Source: Actinospineispora eucalypti
Lineage (GTDB): Bacteria; Actinomycetota; Actinomycetes; Mycobacteriales; Pseudonocardiaceae
NCBI GenBank assembly: GCA_014208095.1
Contig: JACHMT010000001.1
Location: 620,001-684,000 of the forward strand
Length of the DNA: 64,000 bases
Direction of reading: 5' to 3'
Below the pieces are notes generated by a model. It searched no databases. It was not told where the DNA came from and saw only the letters and a list, made by a program, of their open reading frames with translations. Below are positions 49,480 to 59,408 of the stretch, in pieces (position 1 is the stretch's first letter; every line of letters starts with the position of its first letter). Position numbers and translations under genes: made by a program.

Positions 49480-51045
49480 GTGAGCGAACACGTCGACGTA
49501 GTGGTTATCGGGGCCGGCCACAACGGGCTTTCCGCGGCGAACTACCTGGTCAGAGGGCGGAAACGGGTACTCGTCCTGGAGCGGCGGGAGATCGTCGGGG
49601 GGTTCGCCACCACCGAGGCGACGGTGCCCGAGGCGCCGGGCTACCTGATGAACACGTACGCCGCCGACTTCGTGCTGGGCAACATCCCGCCCACCGTCGA
49701 CGACGAGCTGGACCTGGCCCGGGAGGGCCTGCGCTGGGTCCGGCCGGACCCGTTCTACAGCTACCTGGACCCGGACGGCGGGTCGTTCGCGTTCTGGCGC
49801 AGCGTGGACCGCACCGCCGAGGAGATCCGCCGTTTCTCCCCGGCCGATGCGCGCGCCTACCCGGAGTTCAACGCGGTGCTGCGCGACCTGTGGCTGACCG
49901 CCGCGCCGTACCTGCGCGGGCACCCGACCCGGGTCCGCCCGGCCGACGCGGTGCGGATTCTGGGCGGCGCGGTGCGGCGGCGGCGGAACCTGGCCCGGGC
50001 GGCGCGGATGCTGGTCAGCTCGCCCGGCGCGATCATCGAGGAGTGGTTCGAGAGCCGCCAGGTGCGGGCGGCCATGGCCAACTTCGCGGTGGCCACCATG
50101 TGCTCGCTGGACGAACCGGGCACCGGGATCATCATGGCGATGATGGCGCTGCAGCACGAGTTCGGCGTGCGCCGGCCGGTCGGCGGCATCGGCGCGTTCA
50201 CGGGCGCGCTGGCCGCTTCCGCGCGGCGGCACGGGGCGGCGATCCGCACCGGCACCACCGTCGAGGGGATCGAGCTGCGGAACGGCCGGGCCACCGGGGT
50301 GCGCCTGGCCACCGGTGAGGTGATCACCGCGGATCACGTGCTGTGCACCCTGGACCCGTGGACGATGTGCCACCGGCTGCTGCCGGACGGGGCGCTGCCC
50401 GAGCGCACCTACCGCGAGCTGCGGGGTCTGGGCATGCTGCGCAACAACATCTCCGCGTTCAAGGGGGACGTGGCGGTGAACGGGCCGGTGCGGCTGCCCC
50501 GGCACAGCCGGGAGGCGGAGCTGCTGCCCGGGGTGATGCTGATGGCGCCCAGCCTGGAGTACGTGCGCCGGTCCACCGCCGCCGGGCTGCGCGGCGAGCT
50601 GACCGAGGAGGTGCCGCTCTGGCTGGCGGTGCCGTCCGCGCTGGACCGCACGCTGGTCCCCGACGGTGCACCAGGTGAGGCGCTGTACGTGTTCCTCCCC
50701 GCGGTGCCCTATGAGCTGGCCGGTTCCACCTGGGAGACCGAGAAGGACAAGCACCTGGACCGGTGCCTGAACATCATCGAGGAGTACGCCCCCGGTCTCA
50801 CCGGGAACGTGATCGGCGCGCACGCCACCAGCCCGGCCGACCTGGAGCGGATCTCCGGGCTGCACAAGGGCCACCTGTTCCACGCGGACATGAGCCTGGC
50901 GCAGTTCGGCCCGTGGCGGCCGGTGCCCTCGCTGGCCGGCTACCGGACCCCGGTGGACGGGCTGCTGCTGGCCGGCGCGGGCAGCCACCCGATGGGCACG
51001 CTGCACGGCTGGCCCGGTCGATCGGCGGCCCGGCAGATTCTCTGA
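49480..51045 (+). CDS. Phytoene-desaturase-like FAD oxidoreductase
   Basis: 521 residues. VVVIGAGHNGLSAANYLVRG binds FAD, followed by LERREIVGGFATTE. LLLAGAGSHPMGTLHGWPG is the C-terminal FAD motif of the CrtI/amine-oxidase-like family. Substrate uncertain: a carotenoid-like or other isoprenoid/phenolic chain, or a retinol-saturase type reaction. GTG 49480 lies a few bases after a GGATAAT -10 box, so the transcript may be leaderless. Confidence 0.9.
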   Translation: MSEHVDVVVIGAGHNGLSAANYLVRGRKRVLVLERREIVGGFATTEATVPEAPGYLMNTYAADFVLGNIPPTVDDELDLAREGLRWVRPDPFYSYLDPDGGSFAFWRSVDRTAEEIRRFSPADARAYPEFNAVLRDLWLTAAPYLRGHPTRVRPADAVRILGGAVRRRRNLARAARMLVSSPGAIIEEWFESRQVRAAMANFAVATMCSLDEPGTGIIMAMMALQHEFGVRRPVGGIGAFTGALAASARRHGAAIRTGTTVEGIELRNGRATGVRLATGEVITADHVLCTLDPWTMCHRLLPDGALPERTYRELRGLGMLRNNISAFKGDVAVNGPVRLPRHSREAELLPGVMLMAPSLEYVRRSTAAGLRGELTEEVPLWLAVPSALDRTLVPDGAPGEALYVFLPAVPYELAGSTWETEKDKHLDRCLNIIEEYAPGLTGNVIGAHATSPADLERISGLHKGHLFHADMSLAQFGPWRPVPSLAGYRTPVDGLLLAGAGSHPMGTLHGWPGRSAARQIL

Positions 51046-51058
51046 GAGGCTGCACCGC

Positions 51059-51523
51059 ATGGCCAACCAGCGCGCGAAAGCAGTCCTGAGCACGGAGGAG
51101 CTGCACCAGCTGCTCGACGAACCCCGCACCGTCATGCTCGCCACCATCGGCCCCGACGGACTGCCGCACCTGGCCGCGATGTGGGCGCTGCGGGATGGCG
51201 ACAACGTACTGATGTGGACCTACGGCAGCAGCCAGAAGGCGGAGAACGTGCGCCGCGACCCGCGCGCCACGCTGATGGTCGAAGCCGGCACCGCCTACAA
51301 CGAGCTGCGCGGGGCCAGCCTGGACTGCTCGGTGGAGATCGTCGACGACCTGGAACGGAAGCAGCTGGCCGGCGCCCGGATCGGCGCCAAGTACCTGGGC
51401 ATCTCGCCGGACGCGGTGAGCCCCGACCAGATCCCCGAGCAGGTGCGCAAGCAGGCGGCCAAGCGGGTGCTGCTGGTGTTCAAGCCAACTCGAATCCGCA
51501 GCTGGGACCACGGCAAACTCTGA
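51059..51523 (+). CDS. PPOX-class flavin/F420-dependent enzyme
   Basis: 154 residues of a split-barrel fold: LLDEPRTVMLATIGPDGLPH, WALRDGDNVLMWTYGSSQKA and NVRRDPRATLMVE. Such proteins use F420 or FMN to reduce quinones, biliverdin or fatty acids. It follows the FAD oxidoreductase by 13 bases, probably in one operon. Confidence 0.88.
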   Translation: MANQRAKAVLSTEELHQLLDEPRTVMLATIGPDGLPHLAAMWALRDGDNVLMWTYGSSQKAENVRRDPRATLMVEAGTAYNELRGASLDCSVEIVDDLERKQLAGARIGAKYLGISPDAVSPDQIPEQVRKQAAKRVLLVFKPTRIRSWDHGKL

Positions 51524-51541
51524 GAGCCCTAAGGTAAGTGC

Positions 51542-52555
51542 ATGTCAGCGCTGACCTTTGCCGGGGTGGGGAAGGACTTCGGCGCGGTCACCGCTGTCGC
51601 GGGCCTGGACCTGGAGGTGGCCGCCGGCGAGGCGGTGGTGCTGCTCGGCCCGAGCGGCTGCGGGAAGACGACCACGTTGCGCCTGGTCGCCGGGTTCGAA
51701 CGGCCCTCGCGCGGGGAGATCGGCATCGACGGCGAGCTGGTCGCCGGGCCGGGCGTGCACGTGCCGGCCGAGCGGCGCGAGGTCGGCGTGGTGTTCCAGA
51801 GCTACGCGCTGTGGCCGCACATGACGGTGGCCGAGAACGTCGGCTTCGGCCTCACCACCCGCCGCCCGGTCGCGCGGGCCGAGCGGTCCACGCGCGTCGA
51901 GGAGGCGCTGGCCCGGGTGAGGTTGGGCGGGTACGGGCCGCGTTACCCGCACGAGCTGTCCGGTGGGCAGCAGCAGCGGGTGGCGCTGGCCCGCGCACTG
52001 GTCACCCGTCCCCGGGTGCTGCTGCTGGACGAGCCGCTGTCCAACCTGGACGCCAGCCTGCGCGAGGAGATGCGGCTGGAGATCCGCCGGCTGCAGCGCG
52101 AGCTGGCCACCACGATGATCTACATAACCCACGACCGGACCGAGGCGCTCACCCTGGCCGATCGGGTCGTGGTGCTCGCGCGGGGCCGGGTGCAACAGGT
52201 CGGCACCCCCGAGGCGCTCTACCGGCGGCCGCGCAACGAGTTCGTCGCGCTGGCCATGGGACCGGCCAACTTCCTGCCCGGCCCGAGGGGGACGTTGTGC
52301 GTCCGCCCGCCGGACATCCGGCTCACAGCGGCCGACGGCGACGGCCCCTCGGCGCGCTCCGGGACCGTGCGGGACGCGGTGTTCCACGGCGACGAGATGC
52401 ACTACCTGATCGACGTGCCCGGGCTGGCCGACCCGCTGCGGGTGGTCGCCGGACACGCCGCGCCGCGCCACCCGAGGGGTTCCCGGGTGGCGTTCGAGGT
52501 GCGCGACGGAGCCAGTTCCCTACTAGTCGACGAGGACACCACCGACCATGCCTAG
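51542..52555 (+). CDS. ABC importer ATPase (FbpC/PotA-like)
   Basis: 337 residues. GPSGCGKTTTLRLVAGFERP is Walker A, LSGGQQQRVALARALVTRP the signature, LLLDEPLSNLD Walker B. A C-terminal TOBE-like regulatory domain follows. It overlaps the binding-protein gene by 8 bases. Fe3+-hydroxamate-independent ferric or polyamine/2-aminoethylphosphonate-type importers share this design. Confidence 0.92.
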   Translation: MSALTFAGVGKDFGAVTAVAGLDLEVAAGEAVVLLGPSGCGKTTTLRLVAGFERPSRGEIGIDGELVAGPGVHVPAERREVGVVFQSYALWPHMTVAENVGFGLTTRRPVARAERSTRVEEALARVRLGGYGPRYPHELSGGQQQRVALARALVTRPRVLLLDEPLSNLDASLREEMRLEIRRLQRELATTMIYITHDRTEALTLADRVVVLARGRVQQVGTPEALYRRPRNEFVALAMGPANFLPGPRGTLCVRPPDIRLTAADGDGPSARSGTVRDAVFHGDEMHYLIDVPGLADPLRVVAGHAAPRHPRGSRVAFEVRDGASSLLVDEDTTDHA

Positions 52556-53600
52556 TGCCCGCCTCGCAGCCGCGCTCGCCACCGGGCTGCTCGTCGCGCT
52601 CACCGCGTGCGCCCCGCCGCCGGAGAACCCGGCGCCGGCCGAGTTGCCCACCGACGAGGCCGCACTGGTGGCCCAGGCCAAGAAGGAGGGCCAGGTGGTG
52701 CTCGGCGCCGGCGGGCACACCCGCGAGCAGGCCCAGCTGCTCGCCGACGGCTTCCAGCGCAAGTACGGCATCCCGGTCAAGTTCATCCGGGAGACCTCGG
52801 GGGACATCGCGCGCAAGACCCAGGCGCAGCTGACCGCCGGGGCGGTGGACTTCGACGTGATCAGCCTGAACGACGAGTCCACGCTGCGCGCCTGGGACGC
52901 CGCGAAGGCGCTGGCCGATCCGGCCGTGCCGAACCGGGTGCAGATCCTCAGCGGGCTGGTGAACAGCTCGCCGGCGCCGAGGTACCTGCCGTTCACCTGG
53001 AGCGCACTGGGCTACTCCTACAACACCAGCCGGATCTCCGAGGCGTCCGCGCCGAAGACCTGGGCCGACCTGGCCGCGCGGCCGAGCACGTTCGCCGTCT
53101 CGGACCCCGGCACGTCCGGGGCCGCGCTCACCTATCTGGCGTGCATGCAGCAGATCGACCCGGGTTTCCTGCCGGCGTTGAAGGGGCGCCGGTCGCTGGT
53201 GGCCAGCTCCGCGCTGGCGCTCACCCAGATGCTGGCCACCGGTGAGGCGGACTTCGGGCTGCCGGCGATCGAGTCGGAGGTGGCCAACGCCCGCCGGCAC
53301 GGCGAACCGCTGGCGGTGGCCTACCCGGAGGGCCGGATCGGTGCGCTGCCGTCCTTCGCGGCCGGGCTGGCCCAGGCGAAACACCCGGCGGCGGCCCGGC
53401 TGCTGGTGCGCTACCAGCTGTCCGAGGATCTGCAGCGGGAACAGGCCGGCCAGGGTTCCCGGTCCGTGCTCGGCACCGTGCCGCCGCCGCAGGGCGCCGA
53501 GCAGCTGGCCGCCGACCGGCTGGTGATGATCCCGGCGGACCAGGTCAAGGCGCAGAAGGCCGAGCTGGTGCGTGCGTTCAAGGCCAACGTAGGCGGATGA
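52548..53600 (+). CDS. ABC importer substrate-binding lipoprotein (ferric-iron type)
   Basis: 350 residues. A lipoprotein signal peptide ends in LTAC, so Cys is the anchored residue near position 21. LPFTWSALGYSYNTSRISEA and PGTSGAALTYLA match the FbpA/AfuA fold. The pairs of tyrosines that bind Fe3+ in FbpA are not clear, so another ligand is possible. Confidence 0.9.
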   Translation: MPSARLAAALATGLLVALTACAPPPENPAPAELPTDEAALVAQAKKEGQVVLGAGGHTREQAQLLADGFQRKYGIPVKFIRETSGDIARKTQAQLTAGAVDFDVISLNDESTLRAWDAAKALADPAVPNRVQILSGLVNSSPAPRYLPFTWSALGYSYNTSRISEASAPKTWADLAARPSTFAVSDPGTSGAALTYLACMQQIDPGFLPALKGRRSLVASSALALTQMLATGEADFGLPAIESEVANARRHGEPLAVAYPEGRIGALPSFAAGLAQAKHPAAARLLVRYQLSEDLQREQAGQGSRSVLGTVPPPQGAEQLAADRLVMIPADQVKAQKAELVRAFKANVGG

Positions 53601-55291
53601 TCCGGCCGCGTTCGCGCGAGGCCGGGCCGATGGCCTGGCCGCGCTGGCGCGCGGAGAGGGCGCTGCCCTGGCTGTGGGCGGCGGCGGTGTTTCTGCTGGT
53701 CGTGCTGCCGGTGGCCGGCCTGGTCTGGCGCAGCCTGCGGGTGCCCGGTCGAGCCGGGCTGGGGCTCGGCAACTACGCCGCCGCGCTGGTCGAGGACGGG
53801 GTGGCCCTGGCGGCCTGGCACTCGCTGGTGATCGGGCTGGGCAGCACGGCGGGGGCGCTGTTGCTGGCGGTGCCGTTCGCCCTCCTGGTCAGCCGGACCG
53901 ACCTGCCAGGACGCGAGTTCTTCCGGTCGGTCGCGGTGCTCACCTTCGCCGCGCCCAGCTTCATCGCGGCCCTGGGCTGGATCCTGCTGCTCGGCCCGCG
54001 CGGCGGGTTGCTCAACGAGTACCTGCTCGGCCCGCTGGGGTTGCCCCGGCTGAACATCTACGGCCCCGGCGGGATCGTGCTGGTGCTGGTGCTGTTCCTC
54101 TACCCGCTGATCTTCCTGCCGGTGTCGGACGCGCTGGACAACATGGACGCCCGCCTGGAGGAGGCCGCCGCGTCGCTCGGCGCGTCCCGCCGGCGGGTGC
54201 TCCGCTCGGTCACCCTGCCGCTGATCACGCCGACCGTGCTGGCCGGCGCGATGTTGGTGTTCATCAGTGCGTTCGCCATCTTCGGCCCGATCGCGCTGCT
54301 CGGCGGGCCGGTCGGCTACGAGACCATCCCGAGCGCGCTGCTGCGCATGATGGCCTTCCCGCCGCGCATCGAGCTGGCGGCGGTGCTGGGGTTGCCGGTG
54401 ATCGTGCTGCTCGGCGCGATACTGGCCGCGCAGCACCGGGTCCTGGGCCGCCGGCGGTTCGTCACCGGGGCCGGCAAGCCTTTGCGGCCGCGTCGCTGGC
54501 GGCTGGGGGTGTGGCGCTGGCCGGCGTTTCTGTTCGGCGCTGCCGTGATGCTGCTCAGCGTGGTCCTGCCGTTCGGGGTGCTGCTGCTGACCTCGTTCCG
54601 CCGGGCGGTCGGGTTGCCGCTGCGCCCGGAGAACCTGGTGCTCCTCGACAACTACCGCCTGCTGTTAGCCGAGCCGGGCGTGCTGATCTCCTTCTGGAAC
54701 AGTCTGTGGATCTCCGCTCTGGGCGCGCTGCTGGCCGTCGCGCTGGCGCTGGTCGCCGGGTGGCTGGCCGCGCGGGGTTCGATCCGGTGGCTCCGCCGGG
54801 TGATCGCGCCGGCCATGCTGGCCCCGCTGGCCTTCCCCGGCGCGGTGCTGGGCATCGCCGCGATCATCGCGTACAGCGGCTCCCCGCTGTGGATGGGCGG
54901 CACCCTGGGCATCATCCTGGTGGCCTTCGTGATCCGGGTGCTGCCGCAGTCGTACTCCTACCTGGCCGCCGGCTTCGAGCAGCTCAACCGCGAGCACGAG
55001 GAGGCGGCCCGCTCGCTGGGCGCCGGCTGGGTGGGAACCGCCCGCCGGGTGCTGGTACCCCTGCTGCGCGGCCCGCTGCTATCCGTGGGAGTGCTCAACT
55101 TCGTCCTGCTCTTCCGCGAGCTGGACATATCCGTGTTCCTCTACACCGGCGCCAACCCCGTCGCCCCGGTGTTGTTATACCAACTGGCCATCGAGTCCCG
55201 CTTCCAACTGGTCGGCGCCCTCTCCGTGGTAATCCTGGCCATCAACCTCACCGTCGTCTGGCTGGCGAGGCTGGCATTGCGGACGCCGTAA
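53597..55291 (+). CDS. ABC importer permease, fused two-domain (FbpB-like)
   Basis: 564 residues with about 12 hydrophobic segments. Two BPD_transp_1 domains are present, each with an EAA loop: LEEAAASLGASRRRVLRSVT in the first half and HEEAARSLGAGWVGTARRVL in the second. Starts by ATGA overlap with the binding protein. The fusion is usual for ferric importers. Confidence 0.92.
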   Translation: MIRPRSREAGPMAWPRWRAERALPWLWAAAVFLLVVLPVAGLVWRSLRVPGRAGLGLGNYAAALVEDGVALAAWHSLVIGLGSTAGALLLAVPFALLVSRTDLPGREFFRSVAVLTFAAPSFIAALGWILLLGPRGGLLNEYLLGPLGLPRLNIYGPGGIVLVLVLFLYPLIFLPVSDALDNMDARLEEAAASLGASRRRVLRSVTLPLITPTVLAGAMLVFISAFAIFGPIALLGGPVGYETIPSALLRMMAFPPRIELAAVLGLPVIVLLGAILAAQHRVLGRRRFVTGAGKPLRPRRWRLGVWRWPAFLFGAAVMLLSVVLPFGVLLLTSFRRAVGLPLRPENLVLLDNYRLLLAEPGVLISFWNSLWISALGALLAVALALVAGWLAARGSIRWLRRVIAPAMLAPLAFPGAVLGIAAIIAYSGSPLWMGGTLGIILVAFVIRVLPQSYSYLAAGFEQLNREHEEAARSLGAGWVGTARRVLVPLLRGPLLSVGVLNFVLLFRELDISVFLYTGANPVAPVLLYQLAIESRFQLVGALSVVILAINLTVVWLARLALRTP

Positions 55292-55349
55292 CGCGGCGGT
55301 GCGGAATCTGGCGTGGCGATGTCTGACACTCTTGGGTGATGATCTGGGC

Positions 55350-56648
55350 ATGAGCGAACAGCCGTCGCGCGGGCGGATCGCGGTCGCCAGCTTCATCGGC
55401 ACCGCGATCGAGTTCTACGACTTCTACATCTACGGCACCGCGGCCGTACTGGTGTTCGGCAAGTTGTTCTTCCCGGCCTACTCGGACACCGCCGGCACAC
55501 TCGCCGCGCTGGCCACGTTCGCCGTCGGGTTCATCGCCCGGCCACTGGGCGCGATCCTGTTCGGCCACTTCGGTGACCGGATCGGGCGCAAACAGATGCT
55601 GATCGCGTCGCTGCTGGTGATGGGGTTGTCCACGGTGGCCATCGGGTTGGTGCCGCCGTACGCCTCCATCGGGGTGGCGGCGCCGCTGCTGCTGGTGCTG
55701 CTGCGGTTCGGCCAGGGCATCGGGCTGGGTGGGGAGTGGGGCGGCGCGGTGCTGCTGGCCACCGAGTACGCCCCGCCGGGCAAGCGCGGGCTGTACTCGG
55801 CGTTCCCGCAGCTCGGACCGGCGGTCGGCTTCGTGCTGGGGAACGCGATGTTCCTCGCGCTGAACGCCGGGATGAGCAAGGAGGCGTTCGAGTCGTGGGG
55901 CTGGCGGGTGCCGTTCCTGGCCTCCGCCGTGCTGCTGGTGGTCGGCTACTACATCCGGATGAAGATCGCCGAAACGCCGGTGTTCCAGGCGGCGGCCGCC
56001 GCCAAGGCCCCCGACCGGGTGCCGTTCGTGGAGCTGCTGCGCCGCCAGCCGGGCGTGCTGGTGCTGGCCACGTTGTCGTTCATCCTGGCCCACACGACCT
56101 TCTACACGGTGACCACGTTCTGCGTGTCCTACGGGACCACGAACCTGCACATCCCGCGCGGGACCATGCTCACCGGCGCGATCGTGGCGGCGGCGGTGAT
56201 GGGCCTGGCCACGCTGTGGTTCGCGCAGATCTCCGACCGGGTCGGCCGGCGCTACATGTGCATGGGCGCGGCGGTGCTGGCCGCGCTGTGGGCGTTCCCG
56301 CTGTTCGCGCTGATCCAGACCCGCTCGGCGATCGGGGTGGGCGTGGCGATGGTGGTCGGGCTGCTGGTGTTCGCGCTGCTCTACGGGCCGATGGGGGCGT
56401 ACCTGCCCGAGCTGTTCCGGGTGCGCTACCGGTACTCCGGCGCATCGTTCGCGTACAGCGCGAGCGGCATCGTCGGCGGCGGGATCAGCCCGCTGGTCGC
56501 CACCGACCTGCTGGCCAAGACCGGCTCCACCACCTGGGTGTCGGTGTACCTGATCGGCATCGCGCTGGTCTGCCTAGTCAGCCTGATGGCACTGCGGGAG
56601 ACCAAGGACGCCGACTTCACCGACGGCCTCAGCGCCGCGCGTGTTTGA
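55350..56648 (+). CDS. MFS transporter, metabolite:H+ symporter family
   Basis: 432 residues from ATG 55350. ASFIGTAIEFYDFYIYGTAA and GHFGDRIGRKQMLI are the family's TM1 and loop 2-3 motifs; about 12 transmembrane segments. Members import shikimate, proline betaine, dicarboxylates or aromatic acids. Its 3' end overlaps the following SDR by 8 bases. Confidence 0.9.
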   Translation: MSEQPSRGRIAVASFIGTAIEFYDFYIYGTAAVLVFGKLFFPAYSDTAGTLAALATFAVGFIARPLGAILFGHFGDRIGRKQMLIASLLVMGLSTVAIGLVPPYASIGVAAPLLLVLLRFGQGIGLGGEWGGAVLLATEYAPPGKRGLYSAFPQLGPAVGFVLGNAMFLALNAGMSKEAFESWGWRVPFLASAVLLVVGYYIRMKIAETPVFQAAAAAKAPDRVPFVELLRRQPGVLVLATLSFILAHTTFYTVTTFCVSYGTTNLHIPRGTMLTGAIVAAAVMGLATLWFAQISDRVGRRYMCMGAAVLAALWAFPLFALIQTRSAIGVGVAMVVGLLVFALLYGPMGAYLPELFRVRYRYSGASFAYSASGIVGGGISPLVATDLLAKTGSTTWVSVYLIGIALVCLVSLMALRETKDADFTDGLSAARV

Positions 56649-57372
56649 CCTGACCGGGGCCGCCGCCGTGGTGACCGGCGCGGCCCGGGGCATCGGCCTG
56701 GCCGTGGCCCGGGGGCTGGCCGCGCAGGGCGCCCGGACCACGCTGCTGGACCGGGACGCCGAGGCGCTGGCGGCGGCGGCGATCCCGCCGCCGCACCGGA
56801 CGATCCCGCTGGACGTCACCGACCACGACGCCCTGCGCAAGGCCGTGCGCACCGGGCTGGCCGAGGGCGACCCGCTGATCCTGGTGAACAACGCCGCCCT
56901 GCTGCACACCGCGTCGCTGCTGGCCATGGACCTAGACGAGTGGCGGCGGGTACACGAGGTGAACCTGGACGCCGCGCTGGTGGCCACCCAGGCCGCCGCC
57001 TCGGTGATGGTCGGGCGCACCGGGCGGATCGTGAACATCGCCTCGGTGGCCGGCAAGCAGGGCGGCGGCCTGTTCGGCACCGCCGCCTACGCCAGCGCGA
57101 AGGGCGGCCTGCTGGCGTTGACCAAGTCGGCCGCGCGCGAGCTGGCGCCGGCCGGGATCACGGTGAACGCGGTCGCCCCCGGGCCGGTGGACACCGGGCT
57201 GGTCGCCGGAATGGCGGAAGCCGACGCGGCCCGGGTGCGCGGGCTGGTCCCGCTCGGCCGGTTCGGCCGGCCCGAGGAGGTGGCCGCCGCGGTGTGCTTC
57301 CTGGCCTCGCACGAGGCCTCGTTCATCACCGGCGAGGTGCTGGACGTGAACGGCGGCCTATTAATGGACTAA
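56641..57372 (+). CDS. Short-chain dehydrogenase/reductase
   Basis: 243 residues, GTG start overlapping the MFS gene. TGAARGIGLAVARGLAAQGA, NNAAL, NIASVAG and YASAKGG are complete SDR motifs. Coupling to the MFS symporter suggests it oxidises the imported compound. The stop overlaps the convergent peptidase stop by 4 bases. Confidence 0.9.
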   Translation: MFDLTGAAAVVTGAARGIGLAVARGLAAQGARTTLLDRDAEALAAAAIPPPHRTIPLDVTDHDALRKAVRTGLAEGDPLILVNNAALLHTASLLAMDLDEWRRVHEVNLDAALVATQAAASVMVGRTGRIVNIASVAGKQGGGLFGTAAYASAKGGLLALTKSAARELAPAGITVNAVAPGPVDTGLVAGMAEADAARVRGLVPLGRFGRPEEVAAAVCFLASHEASFITGEVLDVNGGLLMD

Positions 57373-58013
57373 GGCTTCTCGAAGTGCTGGTAGTCGATCG
57401 GGCTCTGCCAGGAGCCGCCCCAGCCCCAGCCGTGGTCGGTGAACGCGGCGACCGTCCGGTCACCGGCGTGGATCACTCCCCGGTCGGTGCGGTTGCGGTC
57501 CTTGAACGGCTCGCCGGCCGGCGGCAGCACCGAACCGGTGCGGCCGATGTACGGGTTCTGTACCGGGTTGATGTCAATTGCCCGGCCGAACGAATGGTTG
57601 GACCAACCACCGCCGCCGGTCTTGGGCCGGCAGTTGAATGCCGAGGTGTTGTTGGCCGCCATGGAGCGGTCGTCGTCCGCCCCGTAATGGTCCACTGTTT
57701 CCATGCGCTCGATCGGATATCGGTCCGCGCGCAGCCGTTCGAAGATCGTCACAATTTCACCGGCCACCTCTTCCGCCACGACGAGCTCGCCCACCCGCTC
57801 GGTGCCGTCGAAGCCCAGGTACGGCACGCGCACCAGGCGCAGGCGCTCCGGCGCCAGTGGGCATCCCGGCCGCCAGCTGGCGCCCAGCCGCTCGGCGGTG
57901 ACCGGCTGTATCGCCCCGTCATGCCCCGGTTCGCGGGCGTTCGCGGGGTTGGCCGGGGTGGTGGCGCAGCCGGTGGCGGCGAGCACCGCGACCGCGAGGA
58001 CGAGGGAGCGCAT
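57369..58013 (-). CDS. Secreted/lipid-anchored M15-family peptidase (D-Ala-D-Ala carboxypeptidase-like)
   Basis: 214 residues from ATG 58011-58013. A signal peptide ends in LAATGC, a probable lipobox. SNHSFGRAIDINP carries the zinc His and Asp of the VanY/extensin-like M15 group, and DYQHF near the C-terminus a further zinc His. It should trim peptidoglycan stem peptides outside the membrane. Confidence 0.88.
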   Translation of the reverse strand: MRSLVLAVAVLAATGCATTPANPANAREPGHDGAIQPVTAERLGASWRPGCPLAPERLRLVRVPYLGFDGTERVGELVVAEEVAGEIVTIFERLRADRYPIERMETVDHYGADDDRSMAANNTSAFNCRPKTGGGGWSNHSFGRAIDINPVQNPYIGRTGSVLPPAGEPFKDRNRTDRGVIHAGDRTVAAFTDHGWGWGGSWQSPIDYQHFEKP

Positions 58014-58171
58014 GGGTGGGAACACTAGCGGCCGACTGGCGGGGGCGGCGAGTGACAAGATCCGAAATGCTGAAGGCTGAGTGATCCAGCTAATGAGGAT
58101 GCTTTTTATCGCACGGAGTAAGGGACTACTCTGTTTGGTCGGTTCGGGTCGGTCATCGGAAGAGACACTGC

Positions 58172-58798
58172 ATGGTTTCCCAAGCGACATCCAGCACGCT
58201 TGTCTGGCGTGCGGCTGTCGCGTTCCTGGAGTGGTTCACCAAGTTCCGCTGGGGTTATAAGGCCAGGCTGATGGCCTCCTCCGCGGCACACTTTGGCCCG
58301 ATCAAGGCCGTGCTCTGGCTGAGCTGGAACATCGCCCGCTACGAACGGACCCGCGCGCGTTTCGGTCCGGTTCGCACGCACCTCATCTGCACTACGATAT
58401 CGATTATCAACGGCTGTGAGTATTGCACGTACGGCCACGGCTATGCGTTGGAATTGGCCTATCTGCGCCGGTACGAGCGACTCTTCCCGCTCAGCGAGGC
58501 GCAACTGGTGGAGCTGCGCCACGAGCCGCCCGCGATGATCCGGCACCGGCTGGTGGAGGCCGTGCTGGCCGCCGAGCTGCACAACGAGGTGCACTACCTG
58601 GAGCGCACCATCTCGCTGACGCTCGGCGACGCCCGCCCGACCGACCGGGACGAGGTGTACATCGCGCACCTGGTGCGGATGTTCCGCGTGCTCAACGGGG
58701 TGGCGATCGACTCCGGCATCGAACCGGACGAATCGCCCACCCCGATGAACAAGGACCACCTGCTCCGGCGCCGCTACGACGGCATGCGCAGCGGCTGA
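58172..58798 (+). CDS. AhpD-like / carboxymuconolactone-decarboxylase-family protein
   Basis: 208 residues. CEYCTYGHGYALELAYL has the C-x2-C and His of AhpD-type alkylhydroperoxidases. The N-terminal 60 residues are an extra helical part with an amphipathic start. A thiol-peroxidase or redox-sensing role is likely. Confidence 0.82.
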   Translation: MVSQATSSTLVWRAAVAFLEWFTKFRWGYKARLMASSAAHFGPIKAVLWLSWNIARYERTRARFGPVRTHLICTTISIINGCEYCTYGHGYALELAYLRRYERLFPLSEAQLVELRHEPPAMIRHRLVEAVLAAELHNEVHYLERTISLTLGDARPTDRDEVYIAHLVRMFRVLNGVAIDSGIEPDESPTPMNKDHLLRRRYDGMRSG

Positions 58799-58800
58799 CC

Positions 58801-59175
58801 TCAGGAAGCCGCGGGGACCTTGTCCAGGAAGCCGTACACCCGGTGCAGCCGGCCCGCCTCGGTCACCGCCACGTCGAACCCGATCACCAGCGGCTCCTCC
58901 GCACCCGGCGCGCCGAGGTGCCACTGGAACCGGGCGGTCCCGTGGTGTGTGTCCACCGGCCCGGGCAGGCTGAACTCCAGCCCGGCGAACTGTTGCTGCA
59001 CGGCGGCGATCGTGGCGTCGATGGCGTCCCGGCCCCGGGCGTCGGCCAGCGGGTCGGTGTAGCCGGCGTCCTCGGTGTACAACTGGTCGATGAGCGCGCG
59101 GCGCTGGTCCGCGTCGGTCTCGTTCCACACGTCGATGTAGCGCTGGGCCAGGTCGGTCATGTCGTTGTTGGTCAT
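58801..59175 (-). CDS. SnoaL-like NTF2-fold protein
   Basis: 124 residues from ATG 59175 (ATG 59160 also in frame). LAQRYIDVWNETDADQRRAL and YTDPLADARGRDAIDATIAA are the SnoaL pattern; RVYGFLDKVP ends the sheet. No ribosome site precedes either ATG. Convergent with the AhpD-like gene, 2 bases apart. Confidence 0.82.
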   Translation of the reverse strand: MTNNDMTDLAQRYIDVWNETDADQRRALIDQLYTEDAGYTDPLADARGRDAIDATIAAVQQQFAGLEFSLPGPVDTHHGTARFQWHLGAPGAEEPLVIGFDVAVTEAGRLHRVYGFLDKVPAAS

Positions 59176-59190
59176 GACTATGAGGTTGCC

Positions 59191-59408
59191 AGACTGAGGT
59201 AATGGGCGCGATTCCCTCAGAGGTAATGAGTCTGAATCCGATTGACCGGCTCGGGTAGTGTTCGGTTCATGCATCGGTGTTTCCCGATCACCCCGCCGCC
59301 CGCCCGCTGAGCGGGCGAACCGGCTTCCCTTTCTGACGCGCGTCTTCGCGCTGTTCGAGTGCGCCCGCATACGCGGTCCCCCTTTCCCTTTCATGCGGGA
59401 GCACTCTC
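59191..59408. promoter_or_regulatory. Divergent promoter and long leader of the EamA gene
   Basis: Two direct GAGGTAATG repeats (near 59195 and 59219) sit next to the SnoaL-like start. The EamA leader holds CGCCCGC-TGA-GCGGGCG (59301-59317) and two CTTTCCCTTTC copies. A leader of this length with a stable stem may regulate translation. Confidence 0.4.
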